Below the pieces are notes generated by a model that saw only the letters and a program-made list of their open reading frames with translations, was not told where the DNA came from and ran no database searches. 64,000 nt of DNA from Hemerocallis citrina (lineage: Eukaryota > Streptophyta > Magnoliopsida > Asparagales > Asphodelaceae). The stretch is from assembly GCA_017893485.1 (NCBI GenBank), contig CM030362.1, positions 182,054,175-182,118,174 of the forward strand, written 5' to 3'. The position numbers were made by a program, and so were the translations under genes. Positions 1-13,380 of this stretch are shown in pieces. How positions within the stretch are numbered: position 1 is the stretch's first letter; the number at the start of each line of letters is the position of its first letter.

Positions 1-1227
1 TGAAATTTCAATTTGGTAAAAATTTCTATAAACCTCTTACACATACACACATTAATTTCATCATCTACTACATAATTATAATTAAGCATGCAAAACTGGA
101 ATTTCTAGAGCACCTACTTCACAGGCACAAATCAATCTATCTACACATTTCTAATTTAATCAAACAAAATTTCTACGTACTAGAAGATCATAAAAACACC
201 CACCTCAAAAGAGAGCTCCTAATAGTTGAATCCCTTATGAAATTGCTCCAAAAATCCAACAAAAGCAACCCGCAAGCTCTCCTTCCATTGATTTCCCGAT
301 AGCAATAGCAAAACACCTCTTGGATTTTCTATTTTTTTGTTTGTTTTGTTTTTTGTTCCTATACGGCTAAAGTGAGGGGGTATTTTTTTGTTCCTATACG
401 GCTAAAATACCCCACTCACACACCCACACACCCACTCACTCACCCCACTCACAAACCCACTCACCCTCATTCTTGGATACCAAGTCAAATGGCAGCCAGT
501 TGTGGACGCATGTGTGCACTTGTGCACATGTTTTGTGCATTATTTTATTTTCACTTTAATTATTTTATTCCATTTATACTCTTATTTTTAATAAATACAC
601 ATATTAAATTTAGTATAAGTGGCCTAGTGAAATTTTTAGTGCACAGCTTTGTAATAAAATAACACAATTTCCACGTGCATAAAAAGAAACACGTGTAAAG
701 TACGTGATAATTAGTATAAAATAAATTCGAGAAAACAAAAAATGTTTATAAAAATCGAAATACAAAATATGTAAAATAATTTTCATTAATTCTATATATG
801 TATACAACAATATAATCAACACGTGCATAGAAAACACGTGCACTACACGTAAAAAAATATTTGAGTCAAAATAGGAGAAAAGTGAATTTCAATTTATGAA
901 ATAAATTTTATAAAATAAATAATTGAACACGTAGAAAATTTTATAATATTACATGTAACGGTTAGAATATACGTAATCGACATGTGTATTGAAAGCACGT
1001 GCAATGCACGTAAAAACATATAGATTAAAATAAATGCTTAAGTTGGCTCAGAATAGGATAAAAAGTGAATTTTGAGAAGACAAAAAATGTATAAATAGTT
1101 GAAATACAGAAATACGTAGGGCATTTATATTAAAATGCATTACGGATATTACTCGTAACAGTACAAAATACATGTGCGTAACACCCGTGGGCAAAATTGT
1201 CATAACTCAATTTTGCGAGGTGTTACA
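1..1227 (-). repeat. Solo LTR fragment G (chromovirus type), left end outside window
   Basis: The stretch is AT-rich and non-coding and ends at 1227 with GGTGTTACA, matching the TTACA terminus of the other chromovirus-type LTRs here. It abuts gag sequence of element F. Read on the minus strand (the coding sense of these elements) it shows, in order, the TTACA end, a cluster of CACGTG boxes (about 670-1020), a T-rich TATA-like stretch near 377-390 and a splice-donor-like GAG/GTGGGTG at about 203. It is called a solo LTR because no internal chromovirus sequence follows it, but its left end is not in the window, so it could belong to a longer element. Confidence 0.7.
198..208 (-). other. Splice-donor-like site in LTR G
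   Basis: The minus strand reads GAG/GTGGGTG with the putative intron starting at base 203. The same element occurs in LTRs B, D and H. Use as a donor is inferred. Confidence 0.35.
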
Positions 1228-1339
1228 GCAAAGAAAATCTCCCTTTCCTAGGGGAAAAAAAAATATCCTCTCTCTTGGGAGTGAAGAAGCCAAACTACCG
1301 CAACTCGACCAGTTCATAGGACCAACAAAGAAGAAGATG

Positions 1340-2431
1340 CACTTGCTACTAAAGAAGAATTCCAGCATTTTAAAGAAGATATCCTACAAGCCCTCAACGT
1401 CGCTCCAATTAGGGGTCGTTAAACAGTCACAGCCTTACAACCATACATGATGAAGAGTCCCGCTGGTCAACCAGATCCGACCTATGGAAAAACCCAATCC
1501 TCACCACCTCCTAGTGATGGAAGACCGTCTCAATAGAATCAATCATGAGGAAGACCATCAAGATAGAAGCTTCCGCCCTAGCATACCTCCCTTCTCCAAG
1601 TCAATCATGGAAACGCATATCCCTGAGACCTTCAAGCAGTCTCACTTTGAGTCTGATAATGGAGAATATGACCCGACTAATCATATTGAGAGTTTTAAAA
1701 CCCTCATTATAATCCACAAGGCCTCAGATGCACTTTTCTACAAAACCTTCCCTACCACACTGAAGGTCTCCAGGCTCCATCTTATTCTTCAACTATTTTA
1801 AGGAGCTATTCCTCACACACTTCATAAGCAGCCACCGAATTAAGAAGACAAGTGCCTCTTTATTGGATCTGAGTCAAAGGAAAGAGGAACAACTTAGGGA
1901 ATTTGTCCAACGCTTCACAACCAAATCCTGGTCTATCGCCTCCCTCAACCCAGTAGTAGCAACCGCTAAATTTAGTCACAACATCAACTATGCTAATCAG
2001 AAGGCATCTATTGCCAAGAAGCCTCCTCGGGACTACTCATAACTCCTGCTGAAGAGTGAGAAGTACATTAGAGCTGAAGAGGCTCTCCAACCCCGCGGTC
2101 AGAATGAGTCCTCCTCCGAGAACAAACGGAAGAGTGCAAATGAAGAAGATTCTAAGAAGCTAAAAAAGGACAGTAATGGCCAGTGCCGCCTTCCTCCTAT
2201 TTTTGAGAAGTTCACCCCCCTAATGCCAATATATCAGTAGTTCTCATGGAGGTAGACAAGGATAGGCTACTTTGCCCTCCACCCAAGATGAAAAATCCAG
2301 GGAAGAGAAGGAACATAGATAAGTTGTGCCTTTTTTACAGAGATCATGGCCATGACACAAATGATTGTCGTACTCCCAAGAAAGAAATCGAAGAGCTTAT
2401 CCAACGGGGGCACCTATCCAAGTTCATTTAG
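1340..2431 (+). pseudogene. gag: Gag remnant of element F
   Basis: Fragments in several frames together match the Gag of element C. Near 1345-1400 is an EFQHFKEDILQAL-like segment equivalent to EFQWFQEAVLRAL in C. From 1600 follows the retrotransposon gag core (METHIPETFK, then an HFES..NGE..P..HIES segment and FPTTLK). At 2320-2390 is the C-terminal HGHDTNDC motif typical of Tat Gag in place of a classic zinc knuckle. At least three frame changes and internal stops separate these parts. Gag would form the particle shell and package RNA; this copy cannot. The 5' end is cut by LTR G. Confidence 0.75.
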
Positions 2432-2672
2432 AAGGACATGCCCGATCCACCACCACCCCGAGGAGCTAACAAGTAAGCAGAGAATCCCTCTGAGTCAGAG
2501 CCAGGAGCGGTTCTCCATTCCATCCATGGAGGGCCTATGAGGGGGGGGGGGGGAATCATACTCCACCGGGAAGGATTTCATTAGATAAGTAAATTCATTG
2601 CAGAACTCCCCCCCTGCTCAGAGCTTAGGAGTACTGGTGACATTCTCAAATAAGGACCTAGAAGGTGTTTGA

Positions 2673-2968
2673 ATGTTCCACTCCGATGCACTTATAATTA
2701 GTCTCCCTATGACCAACTATGAGGTGCGTTGCATCTTGATCGACAACGAAAGTTTTGTCAATGTTCTTTTTCTTGAAGCCTTTGAAGGTCTCAAGCTTTC
2801 TAGGGAACGCCTCAAGCCTACCAGATACACACTCCATGGGTTCTCTAGGGATCCAGTTTCAATCAAAGGAATAATCACTCTTGATGTGACTGCAGAGAAA
2901 CCCCCAACAACTCGAACCAAGGTATTAGATTTCGTGGTCGTCGATGTTAAGGCTGCTGACATTGCCAT
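2673..2968 (+). pseudogene. Aspartic protease of element F, 5' part
   Basis: A retropepsin-like domain for Gag-Pol processing. The active-site region reads LIDNESFVNVLFLEAF, matching LVDNDSSVNILFLEAF in element C; the aspartate is kept but the usual glycine after it is replaced. The frame is open up to 2968, where solo LTR E1 enters in the VDVKAADIAI segment. The remaining residues resume at 7422. Confidence 0.75.
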
Positions 2969-3569
2969 TGTCACGCCCTGCTTTCCATTATACGGGAAAC
3001 ACGGGCAGGCAACTGAGGTCCAGCGAATGATATAAGTATGCTAACTTATATCATCCATAAGCTGTACAATGCCAGTAACTTAACAATGCAATAATAATCA
3101 CATAAACGAGAATATAATACAATAACCAATATCTAAGATACAAGAACTTACCAAATAGCCTAGGAATATGCAATGCAAGAACATTTCGACGTGTTCTCTC
3201 AGTAACTCATCGTCTGTACCTGTATAACATAACCTAAAAGAAAGATGGATGGAGCACCCGTTAAAGCAAGTTACAGGCTGCAAGTAGTACAAGCAAAATA
3301 TGAATAAAAGACAAGATATGCAGGAAAACAAAAGAACTGGGAATTCAAATACGAAACGAACATGATAACAAGAAACAACATGTATAACAAGAAAGTAACA
3401 AAGACTGAACAAGAAAGGAAACAAGAACTGGCGATGCGAATGTAATATAACATAATCAAGGTAATGCAGGTAACAACTGGAACAAGAATCAAAATATAAC
3501 TAACCGGGAACGAGGCATAATGTAACAGGAAATATGACATTCAAACGAAAGTCATGCAAACTTGTAACG

Positions 3570-3775
3570 GGAGTCATATGAACTAGTAACAGGTGACAGG
3601 TAATAGGTAACAGGTAACATATAACTGGTAACAGGTAACATGTAACAGGTAAACATGTAACATGTAATTAGGTAACAAGTAACATGTAACAGGTAACAGG
3701 TAACAGGTAAACATGTAAACTTGTAACAGATATCAGATAAATATGTAAAACAGGTGACATGAATATGCAGGTGAA
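3570..3775. repeat. Short tandem repeats (GTAACAGGTAACATG variants)
   Basis: Degenerate tandem copies of a 7-8 bp unit (aacaggt / aacatgt) fill this part of LTR E1. Equivalent positions in E2, E3 and E4 carry different short repeats. Confidence 0.85.
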
Positions 3776-3923
3776 ACATATTTTTCTTAAATATTTTATT
3801 GAATCATATCTAATGCACCACTCATGCGTACCATTCCACATGGTTGCTGCATACAAACAAGTTGCGTTTAGATTTTGTGGTGGATTCTATAGAGCCGTGT
3901 ACTCAGGCATCATGTAAATATGT

Positions 3924-4235
3924 AAACAGACTCATGAATCATGTAATCATGTATTCATGCAACAGGTGGGAAACACGGGCCCCCTTCTGAGTACACCTTC
4001 CTACAGGGAGGAATGCCATCAGGAAATCATATAAATAGGTAAACAGACTCATGAATCATGTAATCATGTATTCATGCAACAAGTGAGAAACACGGGCCCC
4101 CTTCCGAGTACACCTTCCTATAAGGAAGAATGCAGTCAAGTAATCATATAAACATAAAAACAGACTCATGAATCATGTAATTATGTATTCATGCAGCGGG
4201 TGGGAAACACGGGCCCCCTTCCGATTACGCTTGCC
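3924..4235. repeat. 117-bp tandem triplication in LTR E1
   Basis: Copies start at 3924, 4041 and 4158 with AAACAGACTCATGAATCATG and each contains AAACACGGGCCCCCTTC. The third copy is partial. The single-copy equivalents in E2 and E3 show this is a local expansion. Confidence 0.9.
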
Positions 4236-5399
4236 TATATTGTCCACTACTAGATCTTTCCCTTAACCCCGACTTGATTATTTATTCTTCTTACCAACAT
4301 AGATATGAATGTGCACAATCAGGGACATGTAAACATGACAGGGATAGAAAACAGGTTCAGACCGTGAGAAAAACATGTTCGGGTGCCACAAACAAAATTA
4401 TAAATATTGAAACAACAAGGACTCCAATTCTGGACAGTAGAACGTTGCTGCACCAAAACTAAAATTCCCGTTGCTACAAGAAAGCAAATCTTATTCTGTC
4501 AGAAGTTCTAGAAACTAGACTCTCTACCGGTTCTAATGCATATACACACGATATATAAAAATCACAGATTCTATGTTCAAATTCTTATTCTTTACAGATT
4601 TTATGTTCAGGCAGATATTTAGGGTACAATTCTTATATTCATAAACCAGTAAAGAACTTATTTAAAAATTCTATAAAATTTATAATTAGATTCTTGATCA
4701 GGTTAAGCAACAAACTGGAATTTATCATGGTGTAATTACACTATTAATCTGACTTTTAAAATAAATAAACATGTCAATACGTCGTAAATCAGAAATCTGA
4801 AAATCTAAAGCTAGCAGCATTAAAAATGGGATATCTCGCACATCACAGATCGGATTTCAGAACCGTCCGATGTTCTTGAAACTATAAACAGGGGCCTACA
4901 TTTCATGTTCACAAACTTAGTCATTATTCTGAAATTAACAAGGTTTAATTCAGCGTGATAAATCAGGACAACAGTAAATGAGATTTCTTTTGCATGAATT
5001 ATAACATATATAGTAACTACGATGGATCCAAGTTGATGTATAATGCAAATCAGAATTTAACAGGTATTCAAATCAGCATGCCATGTCTATTCTCAAACTC
5101 ATTAAGAGGGAAGCATCATTAACATGTTTAACATACAAACAAAATATCTATAACTCATAGTGATTCATGGACATGCATTCACATAGATCAATATCTAGAT
5201 CTAATTCATGTTCATGTGATGGATGTAATAACGAAATATTTGTGATCCTTTACGATTACAAAATTGACATAAACAAATCAAACGAGTAGGGTCAAGATCA
5301 TCAATGGATAAAATATGAAGAATGAGTCACAACGAAGAATCTACTTGCGGTATTTCAAAAAAGTGCTTGTACGGGGAAACAAAAGAGATTTGTACAATA

Positions 5400-5410
5400 T
5401 ACTTACCTTA
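5400..5410 (-). other. Splice-donor-like site in LTR E1
   Basis: The minus strand reads TATAAG/GTAAGTAT, a near-perfect plant U2 donor, with the intron starting at base 5406. The aligned sites in E3 and E4 are AAG/GCAAGT. Confidence 0.5.
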
Positions 5411-6374
5411 TAGACGACGAACGGAAAAGAGACGAACGGAAGAGAGACGAACAATGATGGCAACACGTGCAAGCACGGACAACAACAAGCGGCAGCACGT
5501 GCACACTACGTGCATAAGAATAGCCAGAATAGCAACACGGGCAGACAGCAAGAAAACATGCACAACAAAGCAAAGCAACAACAAGAGTAACCCAAATGGC
5601 ACTTGCATCACACGTGCAAGAGTCAACAGTAACCACAGTAAAATCCAACAGCAACAATGCAAGAACAGCCAATGGCCAGGGCTCGACTTCGGTGGAGGTG
5701 TGCGGCGATGAGATGGCGATGAGAAGGTGGAAGAGGATGATCGGAGAGGTGACGGTTTGGTGGCTTGCTAGTGGTCAGTGCTCTGGGGTGCAGTGGTGAT
5801 GAAGGGGACGATCGTCGGGATGGTGTAGGAGTTGTTGAAGGAGCTCGGGAGCTTCAATGGGGGTCGGGTTGGTGGCAGCCAGCGGCGGAGCTCGGTGGTG
5901 GATCGTCGGTGATCGGGGTACAATGGGCGGTGTACAGGGATGACTGCGAGGAGTGCTATGTTTTTGGAAGAAACAGAGGATGAGGTGGAGATGGTGACAA
6001 AGGCAGGGATAAGGCGTTGGAGGTGCTGTGGGGGAAGGCAATCCACGGGGAAGACGAGGGGGTGCTGCAGGGAGGATGAGGACGATAAGCAGATGGAGGA
6101 GAGAACGGCGGGGCAGTGGTGGGTGCTCGATGAGGAAGGTGAGGGACGTTAATGGAGGAGGGTGGCGCTCTGGAGGGATGATGGGTCATGGAGGTGATGA
6201 AGGCAGTGGTTGAGAGGGAGGAAGACGAAGTCGACGGGATGGTGGAGATGGGCGATGAAGAGCGAGCGGGATGGGGCTTCGAGGTGAATGATGCACAGGA
6301 TCAGGGATTGCGGCTGAGAGATTAAAAGGGGGATTAGGGTTTAAATGGATTAGGGTTGGGGGGGTTCATAAGGG

Positions 6375-6386
6375 TATACATATATA
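6375..6386 (-). promoter_or_regulatory. TATA-like element of LTR E1
   Basis: The minus strand reads CTCTATATATG about 30-60 bp before a leader rich in AACCCTAA motifs. It corresponds in position to the TATATATAAA box of E4. Confidence 0.45.
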
Positions 6387-6979
6387 GAGTTATTAGGATG
6401 TTGGGTTAGAGAAAATGGGTTTGGATGTAGGTACGGGTTTGGAGTTTTAGAAAAAATAAATAAATAAATAAATCAATAATAATATAGTGGTACAAATAAA
6501 TCAATTAGTATGCATTAAATTAATACTCAAAACTAATAAATATAATAGAATGTATCGGTTCACAAAATAAATGAGGCTGAATTTGAATTGAGCCAAAATG
6601 TAATAAGGAGCAATATAGTAGTACATATTAAATTAATTTAATCAAGTAATATACAAAATCCGTGCTCCAATAATAGTATAATACAGATTAAATAAACAAC
6701 CAATAAAATAGAATATGATTTGTATTATAACTAGATTTGCCCAATCAGGTTAACCGATAGAATAGAATATGATTTGTATTATAACTAGATTTGCCCATGG
6801 CCACGTGCCTACGGCACGTCTTCAGAATGATACAGCATATGAAAAGTCATGTAAACAGTAAATCAACAATTATGTAGCTGAAGTTTGAATAGTATGACAA
6901 TAATTAGTTGTAAATAAAATTCCATATTTCCATTAGTATATGATGAAAAATAATTATAAGTTGGGGTATAAAAGTCCAT

Positions 6980-7083
<104 letters not shown>

Positions 7084-7421
7084 TAAATAAATGAGTTGTT
7101 TTGGGGGGGGGGATTTGAATTTGAGTTTTGGGGAGAAAATTTTGGGGAGGAAATGTGTGTTGTGAGGTTACATATGGGCCTTTGATTTTTGGGGATTAAA
7201 GAAGAGCCACTTGATAGCTTTCTTTGTGTTTTATTATATAGATATAAAAATCATTGGAAAGTAGCTACAAATGAAATTATTGATTAGAAACAGACTTTAA
7301 TAGGAGATCCAACAATAAATTTTAATAAAAGAATTTAAAAGTGAAAAAATAATTTATATCAAATCAAAATGCTGAAAATACATAGAAAATAAGTATTGGC
7401 GGGAACGGGGGTTATAGCCAA

Positions 7422-7560
7422 GCCATCCTTGTTCGACCAGGCCTAGTAATTCTTCATGTCGTACCCTCAGCTTTTCACATGAAAATGAAGTTCCCCGACC
7501 TTATCAGGAGGAGGAGAAGCCAATGGGAGCCAAGAGATAGCTCGGAGGTGTTACACAACT
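7422..7560 (+). pseudogene. Protease remnant of F, 3' part
   Basis: After the second GCCAT copy the reading resumes with a segment including VPSAFHMKMKFP, matching VPSAYHMKMKFPT downstream of the protease in element C. Beyond 7560 up to about 7830 the linker to RT is decayed, with stops in all frames. Confidence 0.7.
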
Positions 7561-7830
7561 ACAATGGGGGGCTCAATCCTCCTGCTCGAGGCAATAGAAC
7601 TCCCGTAAGGGAGTAGTCAAGTCGTTTCTGAACCAGTCAATGATCTCAAGGAGATCGCATTCTATAAGAAGGACCCGACCAAGAGTTTCCGAGTAAGCAA
7701 GTCCCTCCCTCACCATGTCAAAGAACAGAACATTGAATGCATCAGAGGGATCCAAGACCTATTCGCTTAGACTGCTGCTGACATGCTCGGTACCTCGGAG
7801 GAGTTAATCATGCATTGTCTCTGAGTCAAC

Positions 7831-8460
7831 CCCAAAGTAGATCCTATCCAACAGAAGCGTCACAAGTTCACCCTTGACCGACAACAAGCCATCAAGGAAG
7901 AAGTTGATAAACTCCTAGTTGTCTGCTTCATCCAAGAAGTCAGCTACCCTGAATGGCCGGTGAATGTGGTGATGGTGAAGAGAGCCAATGACAAATGGAG
8001 AATCTACATCGACTTCAGTAACTTGGACAAAGCATGCCCGAAGGACTCGTTTCCTTTTCCAAGCTTCAATGTCTTGATCGATGCAACATCTAGCCATGAA
8101 CTCTTGAGTTTCATGGATTCTTTCTCAGGATATAATCAGATCAAGATGTTCTCCCCCAACATTCTGAAGACATCTTTCATAACTGACCAAGGCCTATATT
8201 ACTACCGGGTCATTCCCTTCGAGCTGAAAAATGCCGGAGCCACTTATTAATGCTTCGTCAACAAAGTCTTCAAGGAACAGATCGGCAGGAACATGGAGAT
8301 CTATGTAGACGACATGTTGGTGATGAGCATCAGCAAAAGAGACCATGTGATCGACCTCCAAGAAGCCTTCAACGTCCTACATAAGTCCAATATGAGGCTG
8401 AATCTCACTAAGTATGCCTTCAGGGTGTCCTTCGACAATTTTTTTGGGGTTCATGGTTAG
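7831..8460 (+). pseudogene. pol: Reverse transcriptase remnant of F
   Basis: RT fingers and palm of gypsy type: WRIYIDFSNLDKACPKDSFP, then SGYNQIKM, an FITDQGLYYYRV segment and LKNAGATY. The catalytic box YVDD at 8302-8313 is intact, unlike element C, where it is YVED. The frame is open for 96 codons from 7960, then a TAA interrupts it after GATY and a frame change follows near 8450. RT would copy the RNA into cDNA in the particle; this copy is dead through stops even though the active-site motif survives. Confidence 0.85.
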
Positions 8461-9518
8461 CTAGAGAGGAATCAAAGTTAACCCAGAGAAGATCTAAACC
8501 ACACTGGACCATCCAGCATTAAGGAAGTCTAGAGACTCACGGGGCACCTCGCCCCCATCGGACGCTTCCTCTCCAAATAAGGGGAGAAGTGTCTTCCAAC
8601 GCAGGAGAATGAAGGGCTTCGAGTGGGGCCAAGCATAGCAAGGAGATTTTGAGCAGCTCAAGGCTTATCTCGTTAATCTCCCGCTCCTAAGCATATCTAG
8701 TCAATCCTCCACCCCTATGCAAACCTCTACCTAGCTACTTCAGATCAGACTCTTAGTTCTATCTTGGTGAGAGAAGATGATAGGACCCAAAATCCAATAT
8801 ATTATGTGAGTAAAGTCCTACATGACGCCGAACTCTGTTACTAAAAAATGGAGATGATGGCCTACACCGTGATTGATCATGGCTGGTCGCAAGCTCCGCC
8901 CGTACTTTCAAGCAAATTTAGTAGTGCTCTTCATTGATCAATCTCTCAAGTAGGTACTACACAAGCCGAAGAGCTCAGGGTGACTTATGAAATGGTTTAT
9001 TGAATTAAGCCAGCACGATATCAGCTATTTGCTGAGGATGGCTGTCAAAGCCCAAGCTCTAGCCGAGTTCATTGTAGAGAGCACCATTCCTGACCCCCCA
9101 GAAGAAGGCGAAGACCCTTCATTCTAGAGTGTCTACGTCTATGGATCCTCATGCATCTGGGGAAGTGGGGACAGAGTTATCCTGACGATCCCGGACGAGT
9201 TCTCCCTCCATTATTCACATTGCCTTAACTTTCGAGCCTCCAACAATGAAGCAGAGTGTAAAGCGCTAATTGCTGGCCTCTTCTTAGCCCGCAAAGCTAG
9301 AACTAGGCATGCCAAAGTGTTAAGTGACTCTCAGTTGGTAGTGAACCAAGTCCACAGAGAATATGAAGCCAGGGATGACTGTATGATCAAGTATCTAGCA
9401 TACATCAGAGAGATAGAGGTCCCTTGCATCCCCTGCAAAGAAATGGGCAAGCAAATGCACTCTCCAAGTTGGCCTTCTCCTCCTTCGAAGGACTTGACCA
9501 CACTGTTCTTATTGAGGT
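8461..9518 (+). pseudogene. RNase H and archaeal-type RNase H remnants of F
   Basis: First comes the RT-linked RNase H (LYLATSDQTLSSILVRE, then an IYYVSKVLHDAEL segment at about 8720-8840). A second RNase H of archaeal type, a hallmark of the Tat lineage, follows at about 9130-9400 (LNFRASNNEAE.KALIAGL, LSDSQLVVNQV). In the second domain the first catalytic aspartate of VDGS is replaced by tyrosine (VYGS near 9140). The E and D of the NNEAE and SDSQ motifs remain. Several stops are present. E3 enters at 9523. Confidence 0.75.
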
Positions 9519-11927
9519 CCTGCTCTCACGCCTCGCTTCCCAAAAAGGAATACGGAATACGGATACACGACAAAAGTCCAGCGAATTGCTTTCACCATTC
9601 ACGAGCTGTAAGAATCTTTACAGCAATACACAAGAATAAACAATAATAAACATGAAATAATCATCCACGCATGCATGAAACAAATTCATATAACCAATAG
9701 AATTACTTGAACCAAAATACATAATTCTTAAATAATCAGATCTGGAAATAACATGTTATATGTTCTGGGACAAAGACGCCTAATACAAGATTCAAGTAGA
9801 AAATAAATACAATTTATTCAAAACATGAGATAAACTCAAGCAGGAACTGTAGCCAAGCCTAGAACACTTGGTCACTTACTCTTACGGGCAGCTGGTCACC
9901 AAAATCTGAAAATTTAACAATTTGCAGGAAAAGAGAACATGAAACAAAACGCCCATCAGTGCAAGTAATGGGCCGCATGTAGTGCAGGTAACAATTACGG
10001 AAAACAGATAAAGAATATACAGAGTGGGAACAAGAAGCAAGTACTGAAGTAAGCATGGAGGAGATGTGACAGAAAAATACAGCAACTAACTTTTAATCAA
10101 TAACAGAATCAAGTAACATTATAAGATGACAGGGTGTAAGTAGCATGTGACAAGTATCAAGTATCAAGGAGCATGCAAACAAGTAACAAGTAACAAGTAT
10201 CATGTAGTATATTCAAGTAAATAACAAGGATGAGCAAGTGATCATGTTGTTTTCAAGTCTTGTATCTAATCCTATCTAGGTAGCACTTCATGCGTCCCAA
10301 ATTTTATCACATGGTTGCTACATTCAGACAAATTGCGTTTAGATTGCGTAGTGGAGTATCTAGGGCCATGTACTCAGGTAGCAAGTATCAAGTAGCCAAG
10401 TGTCAAGTGATCACGTGTCAAGTAGTCAAGTATCAAGTAATCATGTGTCAAGTAGTCAAGTAGGATCTACGGATCCCTTCCGAGCACACCTCTCCTATAG
10501 GAAAGTATGTGGTCGGGTAAACAAGTGGAAAACACAGGCCCCCTTCGAAGTACACATTTCTGTATTTTCCACTACTAGATCTTTATCTTAATCCCGGCTT
10601 GATTACTTGTTATTATTATTAGAGCAAGCATGGGCGTGCACAAACAGGTAAGAAAAACATGACAAGAAATAAGGAACAAGTTCAAGTTGGATGGAAGACA
10701 TGAATGGGTGACAAACAACTCATAATAGACCTGGACAACGAGACTTCTAATTCTGGACAACAAGACAGAGTTGTACCAAAACCAAGATTCCCATTACCAC
10801 AAGAATGCAAACTTTAATCTATCAGAAGATCCAGAAACTAGAATCTTAACCAAATCCAGTGTATATACACAAGTCATATAACAAGTACAGCAACAAGGTT
10901 CAAAACAGCATTTTACACAGAATTCAAGTTCAGCCAGAAATCACAATGTTTTATTTATAAGCAAAAAAAAGGTATAAAAACACCATAATTAACTCTAGGA
11001 AAAATCTGAAAGGTTTCCTAGCATATCTAGTAACAGCATATAAAATTTCATAAAATTCAATTACAGATAGCATAGTCAAATTAATTTGAAAAACAGATTG
11101 ATGCAGCAAATTTATGAATCTGAAATCTTAGACACAGATTTACTAAAACAGTGATAAATCACAAAATACAACTCAGAATTCATATCCGTCAAAAGGGTTG
11201 TAAAATAGACATACCAGGCTATATTTCATATTCACAAAATTTTAATCAAAAGTGACTGGAATCAGGTTGAAAACAGAGTTCTTTACTGAACAATATGCAG
11301 TTTGGAAATATATTAATTTGTTTCACAAGCATGAAATAAGTTATAAGAGTCATTAAAAAATTCTATAAAAATTAGGGGTTGATCTAGTCATGTCTAATAA
11401 TACCCAGAAAAATATTAAGTCCAAATTCTACTTTTAACATCAGTTTTAAAATAATAAGACATGCAGCGATCTCATAAATTAGAATCTGAAAATTACGACA
11501 CAGTTGCAGTAAAACAGCGATAACTCACACATCAAAAATCGAAATTGAGATCCGTCGAAAGTTACGAAAAATAGACATCAAGGTATACGAATCATATTCA
11601 CAAAATAATTTATTTTACTGATAACATAGCATGGGTAATAACATGTCAACTACGAGATAACACATCTAGCACATCAATCATGTAACAAAATAAACAACAT
11701 ACTATAGATCACGAAGAATATATATACATGTATCAAAAGTCTATCTAAAACTTATTTATTTTCATGTGGTGTGTGTGACAGGTTATTATGATGGATCATG
11801 ACCACGAATGGATCAAACAAATGAGATCAAGATTTAACAAGTGATCATCATGAGAACGAATACAAAACGAGAGCGAGACTACATGCGGTATTTTGTACTT
11901 GTATACAAACAAAATATTATATAAGTT

Positions 11928-11938
11928 ACTTGCCTTAG
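11928..11938 (-). other. GC-type splice-donor-like site in LTR E3
   Basis: The minus strand reads CCTAAG/GCAAGTAAC, fitting the strong consensus expected of GC-AG introns. The intron would start at base 11933. Confidence 0.45.
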
Positions 11939-13370
11939 GGTGAAGATGACGAATCCGACGGGAAGAATAGATTAACAGGAACGGATCCTGACACACGAGC
12001 ATGAACACTATGACTCAATCATGCGAAAGGAGTTGTGGAATTGGATGGTCCAGATCTGATCTCAATCAAGAGGAGATCAAGGTGATGGTCACGATCTCGA
12101 GGGAATTAGGCAGCTGAGATTCAAATGGCGATGATGGAGGTGATGCTGCACTGGGGAATGGTGGTCGACGGTGAGGGATGATAGAAGGGAGGTGGTGTTG
12201 GGGTACTTGCGGGATTGGATGAAGGCCGAGGAGGGGACTGGCGTGGGCGCATAGGGCGACGCAATGTCGGGGGGGGGGGGTCGCCGAGGTGATTGCGATG
12301 GGGGTCGCAGCAGTCAGAGTGCGGTGCGGGATGTAGTGAAGGGAGAGAGAGAGAGAGATTAGGGTTGTTTAGTGGGATAATGACTGTAGAGAGAAAATAT
12401 AACAAATTTGGTTGTGATTATGAGATTTTGGGGAGAATGATCTACTTGTTAAACAGATATGGGGAACGTGAGGGAGAAATTTGAGAGAGACTGGGTCAAA
12501 AAGAGTATTGGGTAGCAGGTTTAGGATCCAATAGGGCGGGTAATAGGGTTTAAATAGAGTAGATTGGTTCAGAAACCAGATCCAAAAAGGCAGAAATCAA
12601 ATATTAAACAATTAGGCCATGAATGAACAAATTTAGAATCAACGAATCATCCAGAGATAAATAATTGACAGAAGGGTTTGAATCAAGAAGACTGAAATCA
12701 TAGACGACAAAAACAATAGATGAATTTTATTGAGAACGAAGAAATAATTACACGGTTCAGAATGAACGAAAGTGTAATCCCTGTTTCTGTAAATACATAT
12801 TTTCTAAATGTTCTCTATATTTTGATGATTTATAAATTCTTTTTTTCTTGTGAAATTCATTTTGGAGTCTCTATTAAAATATTTTCTGATTGGAAATTTT
12901 ATTTATTTCGAATAATTGTATATTTTAACGTTAATTTCTATTTCTATTTGATCGTATTTATATTATATATTGTTTTGATTATTTTTAATAAATCTGTTAA
13001 ATACGAATTTGCATTTTGATATACATATATTATTATTATTATTATTATTACTATTATCAGTATTATTTTGTTAGTGTTGCAATTTGCAGTATCAATTTTT
13101 TTTATATTATTATTATTATTTTATTTTAAGCCGAACATATTCTATTTTATACGTATTCATTATTTGACTTAATGTATACGTATATGTATATTTTATAAAC
13201 CTTATAATGCTTATTATTTTCCCCCCTATTGGAATTACACCTATTAATTGATTTACAACCCAAAACCATACTATATAAAACCTAACCTAATTAACCCTAT
13301 AACCCTAATACCCATTAAACCATTTAATCTAAACCTAACCCGTCAGCACCAACCTTACATCCATCTCCCC

Positions 13371-13380
13371 TATATATAAA
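13371..13380 (+). promoter_or_regulatory. TATA box of LTR E4
   Basis: TATATATAAA sits in AT-rich sequence immediately before a GC-rich leader, at the position expected for the LTR core promoter. Confidence 0.6.

Noticed and set aside
3552..3856. Cys/Tyr/Leu-rich minus-strand open frames
   Set aside because: They are translations of GTAACAGG-type tandem repeats.
5322..6213. Several overlapping open frames in GC-rich sequence, both strands (also 13454-13957 and 60036-60418)
   Set aside because: They lie in LTR leaders with biased composition, are open in several frames at once, show no domain, and are not conserved between the E LTRs.
12293..12484. Small gene near a GA-rich stretch
   Set aside because: It is part of the E3 leader; the frame is short, low in complexity and not shared with E1 or E4.
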